Assembly (NCBI GenBank): GCA_039881145.1
Contig: JAYKKI010000037.1
Location: 19,589,001 to 19,653,000, forward strand
Direction: 5' to 3'
Source of the DNA: Druceiella hillmani
Lineage: Eukaryota > Arthropoda > Insecta > Lepidoptera > Hepialidae
DNA: 64,000 bases
This document shows, piece by piece, positions 61,848-64,000 of this stretch. The notes below the pieces were generated by a model. It was given only the letters and a program-made list of their open reading frames with translations, had not been told where the DNA came from and searched no databases. Numbering within the stretch: position 1 is the first letter of the stretch; each line of letters starts with the position of its first letter. Made by a program: the position numbers and the translations under genes.

Positions 61848-64000
61848 ATCGTGAAAATATGTTCGCAATGAAAAATGTTCATCTTTTATATTTTAAAGTT
61901 TATCCTTTCATTCCAACTACCACAAGATCTCGCATCAACTCTCTGAGCAAAGTCGGCTATCCCAGCTTGTATTTCAATAAATCTTATCCACATTCTTCAA
62001 AGACTCATTGAGATAATTTCAAAAATTATTGCAAAAGAGGCACAATAGTATAAATTCAAACCGTAATTTATTTTTTTAATAAAAACTTTATATGATTTTA
62101 AAAACATTAATCATTTTTATAGTTGCAGTTACGCCATTAAAAGTCTAACTTAGGATCTTGAAAGCTAAAAGAGCTGTAGGGCCGATAGCACAATGATTCT
62201 AACGATGAAAAAAATATGAATAACAAAATATTAAAAGTTACACCCAAAACACTTAAGTTCTGTATATTTATATTTTATTGGTAACGGATCAGCTTACTTT
62301 AAGCTACTTATTTTAGTGCTGAACGTATTACAAAATCACTATACGAGGTATAATACATACAAACTAAGCACTATGTCGGTGCGCTTGGAAGATTAAAGTA
62401 GATAATTTAGTTTAAGTGTGTGTGTATGTGGGTTTGGAGATTATTCTCCCTATATCTCTAAGCTTAGATTGATACTCACTCATTTCCAGTATATATTAAT
62501 ATCTAGAATATACGTATGAAATTAGAGAGTATCAATATAGGTAACACTTAAATGATATCGCATGTCGTACAATCATGTAATAAATATTTGACACGCCTTA
62601 CTTACCAGTCAGAAATTTAAACAAAATTTGTAAAAAAACAAATTGTAAATAAATAAAATATCTTTGTGATAGCAAATAAAAGGTGTAAACCCACTGAACA
62701 TTCAAATATAGTATAATAAATAAACTTATAAAGTAACCCCTTGTATTGTTCAAATTGAAATTGAAGTTTTGAAATTTTTAAGGCTTCAATTTTATCTATA
62801 CTGTTTGATAAATTCCAAGTTATGCATATTTCGTGGCATGGAATCTTACTTAGATGGATTTGTTAATACCACATTACGCATAAATACATTATTAAATTGT
62901 ATACTGAATCATTTTGCTTACAATGGTGTCATATTCTTGCTTTGGTTAACCAACTAATAAATAAAATGAATTTTGTCTTTAAAACTTAGTGACAAAATTG
63001 TCTTACAATTGGAAATACTTCCAATGTACTTAATTAAAGGAAATTCATTGAAAAAATCCGTTTCTTACTAAGATTGTAAAATATATAAACTTCAACAAAA
63101 ACTACTTGTAGTAAAAATTATATAAAACAATGTAGTAAAAACTTTGTCGCTAAATTATATTATACAAATTGTTATTACATTTAGCTTTATTCGAATTAAT
63201 ACGTATATTTTTATTTTTTAACATAATGTTAAATTTATTTCAAATATTGTCCTGAATTTTTTTTAAAAATTGTGTTTGCAATAACATACAATTTCATTGC
63301 AAATTAACATCTATCTTAAGATAAGTACTTCAAGATAAGTATATCGATTTTCCCTTACTTCCAGTTCTTGATATACAAACCTATAGCATAGTGTGAGCTT
63401 TGATAAGTAAACAAAATATTTCTATATCTCCACCCGAAGTTTTCATTTGAAATTTTGAAAAAGAATAAATGTGCACGCGGCACGTTTTGCAAAAAATTAA
63501 GGCTAGGAAATATCTAATTAATTTAATTCTTGTAATTTACAATTTTTTTCCACGGGTCATAATTATTTTTTGAACATTTTTAATTAAACTCGTTTAAATG
63601 TTTGACCAAATAAATATTTTAATAAAACCTTACTATAAAACAAATTATACGTTTAATTTTCTAGGAATTTTTCGAATAGGAGAAATAATCATTCGGTCGT
63701 TTGTAATTTCACTGGATTCCAAATTTTTTACATCAACACATGAGCAGGGTATGAAATCATAAAATAAATTTTAACTACCCTAAAATAACATTTATATATT
63801 ATTTACTACTAAGCGAGTAACCGTCTGTGTGCGTGATACTGAGCACATTTCCAATATTCTCCTTCACTCGCTATAATCGAAACAATAAACGCAAGTAACA
63901 GAGTTCCCTGGATATCGATTCATTTTACTGAAATGCAAATTAACTTGTAACAGTGTAGCTATCGAACAAGGGATTCTATAGTGCTGCGCCTCAATGGAAG
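61848..64000. other. AT-rich non-coding stretch
   Basis: The first 200 bp may be Helitron 3' sequence. A foldback lies at 62468-62536. An open frame at 62769-62957 shows no motif. The sequence around 62175-62205 (GGGCCGATAGCACAATGATT) is less AT-rich and could be a worn SINE head, but no tRNA-like fold could be drawn. Confidence 0.4.
62468..62536. repeat. Imperfect foldback of about 69 bp
   Basis: ATTGATACTC (62468-62477) pairs exactly with GAGTATCAAT (62527-62536), and the pairing continues inward with mismatches for another 15-17 bp. It is likely a miniature foldback or hairpin remnant. Confidence 0.65.

Larger units (their letters stand above)
57961..62060 (+). mobile_element. Degenerate Helitron with its own 5' regulatory region (ends tentative)
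   Basis: The core is the Rep/helicase relic at 58578-61847, preceded by a heat-shock-like promoter. The left end may be TCATTAAATATTATAAAAG at 57961, because Helitrons begin with TC and related ends carry a TATTATAAA phrase; the preceding base is G rather than the usual A, so this is weak. On the right, no CTRR end with a preceding hairpin could be fixed; sequence similar in texture to the element continues to about 62060. Helitrons move by rolling-circle replication with a HUH nuclease and a Pif1-type helicase. This copy lacks the helicase ATP-binding core and cannot move by itself. Confidence 0.6.

Noticed and set aside
1..64000. CRISPR arrays, bacterial operons, tRNA or rRNA genes
   Set aside because: No regularly spaced repeats with unique spacers, no ribosome-binding sites or dense gene packing, and no cloverleaf or rRNA sequence that I could draw; the DNA is eukaryotic in character.

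Overview
The window reads as AT-rich, repeat-dominated insect nuclear DNA, most likely intergenic or deep intronic. No convincing host protein-coding gene is visible. The taxonomic hint is indirect. The one intact LINE has an ORF1 with a PHD finger, a coiled coil and a C-terminal domain resembling the FP/L1-ORF1 family, a combination I associate with insects and Lepidoptera in particular. Pif1-type Helitrons, a pogo relic and (TA)n tracts fit that setting, but the species is not determined.

Layout from left to right. 1-3 kb: AT-rich sequence, ending with an RTE-type LINE tail (about 3.02 kb). 4.67-5.82 kb, minus strand: decayed, internally deleted Helitron helicase. 5.8-12.6 kb: mostly featureless, with a perfect palindrome at 11.17 kb and a possible 27-nt AT-hook microexon at 12.44 kb. 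12.59-12.90 kb: inverted-repeat element resembling Penelope-like element ends; one arm folds as a hammerhead ribozyme. 16.75-21.97 kb: full-length CR1/Jockey-group LINE with two uninterrupted ORFs and a poly(A) tail, the only potentially functional coding sequence. 22.5-23.1 kb: a hexanucleotide microsatellite. 28.4-29.9 kb: pogo/Tigger transposase relic with a tandemly duplicated N-terminal DNA-binding region. 34.84 and 37.16 kb: two near-identical copies of a roughly 540-bp repeat. 43.36-44.39 kb, minus strand: relic of a multicopy arthropod gene family of unknown function. 50.0-52.0 kb: Gypsy-type LTR retrotransposon pol relic. 57.96-62 kb: a second Helitron with its 5' regulatory region still readable.

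The most striking system is that second Helitron. Upstream of its first ORF lies about 195 bp with a strict 10-bp period, made of alternating GAA and TTC pentamers, the binding pattern of heat-shock factor. A TATA box, an arthropod initiator and a leader follow. The element therefore appears to carry, or to have captured, a heat-shock promoter. The other notable signals are the hammerhead fold and the LINE ORF1 stop: it is UGA-CUA, a known readthrough context, and is followed by 97 in-frame sense codons that end just before ORF2.

The elements do not form one pathway. They are independent insertions of different ages: the LINE is the youngest, and the Helitrons, pogo and Gypsy copies are dead. 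All family assignments come from reading translated sequence by eye, without a database search.
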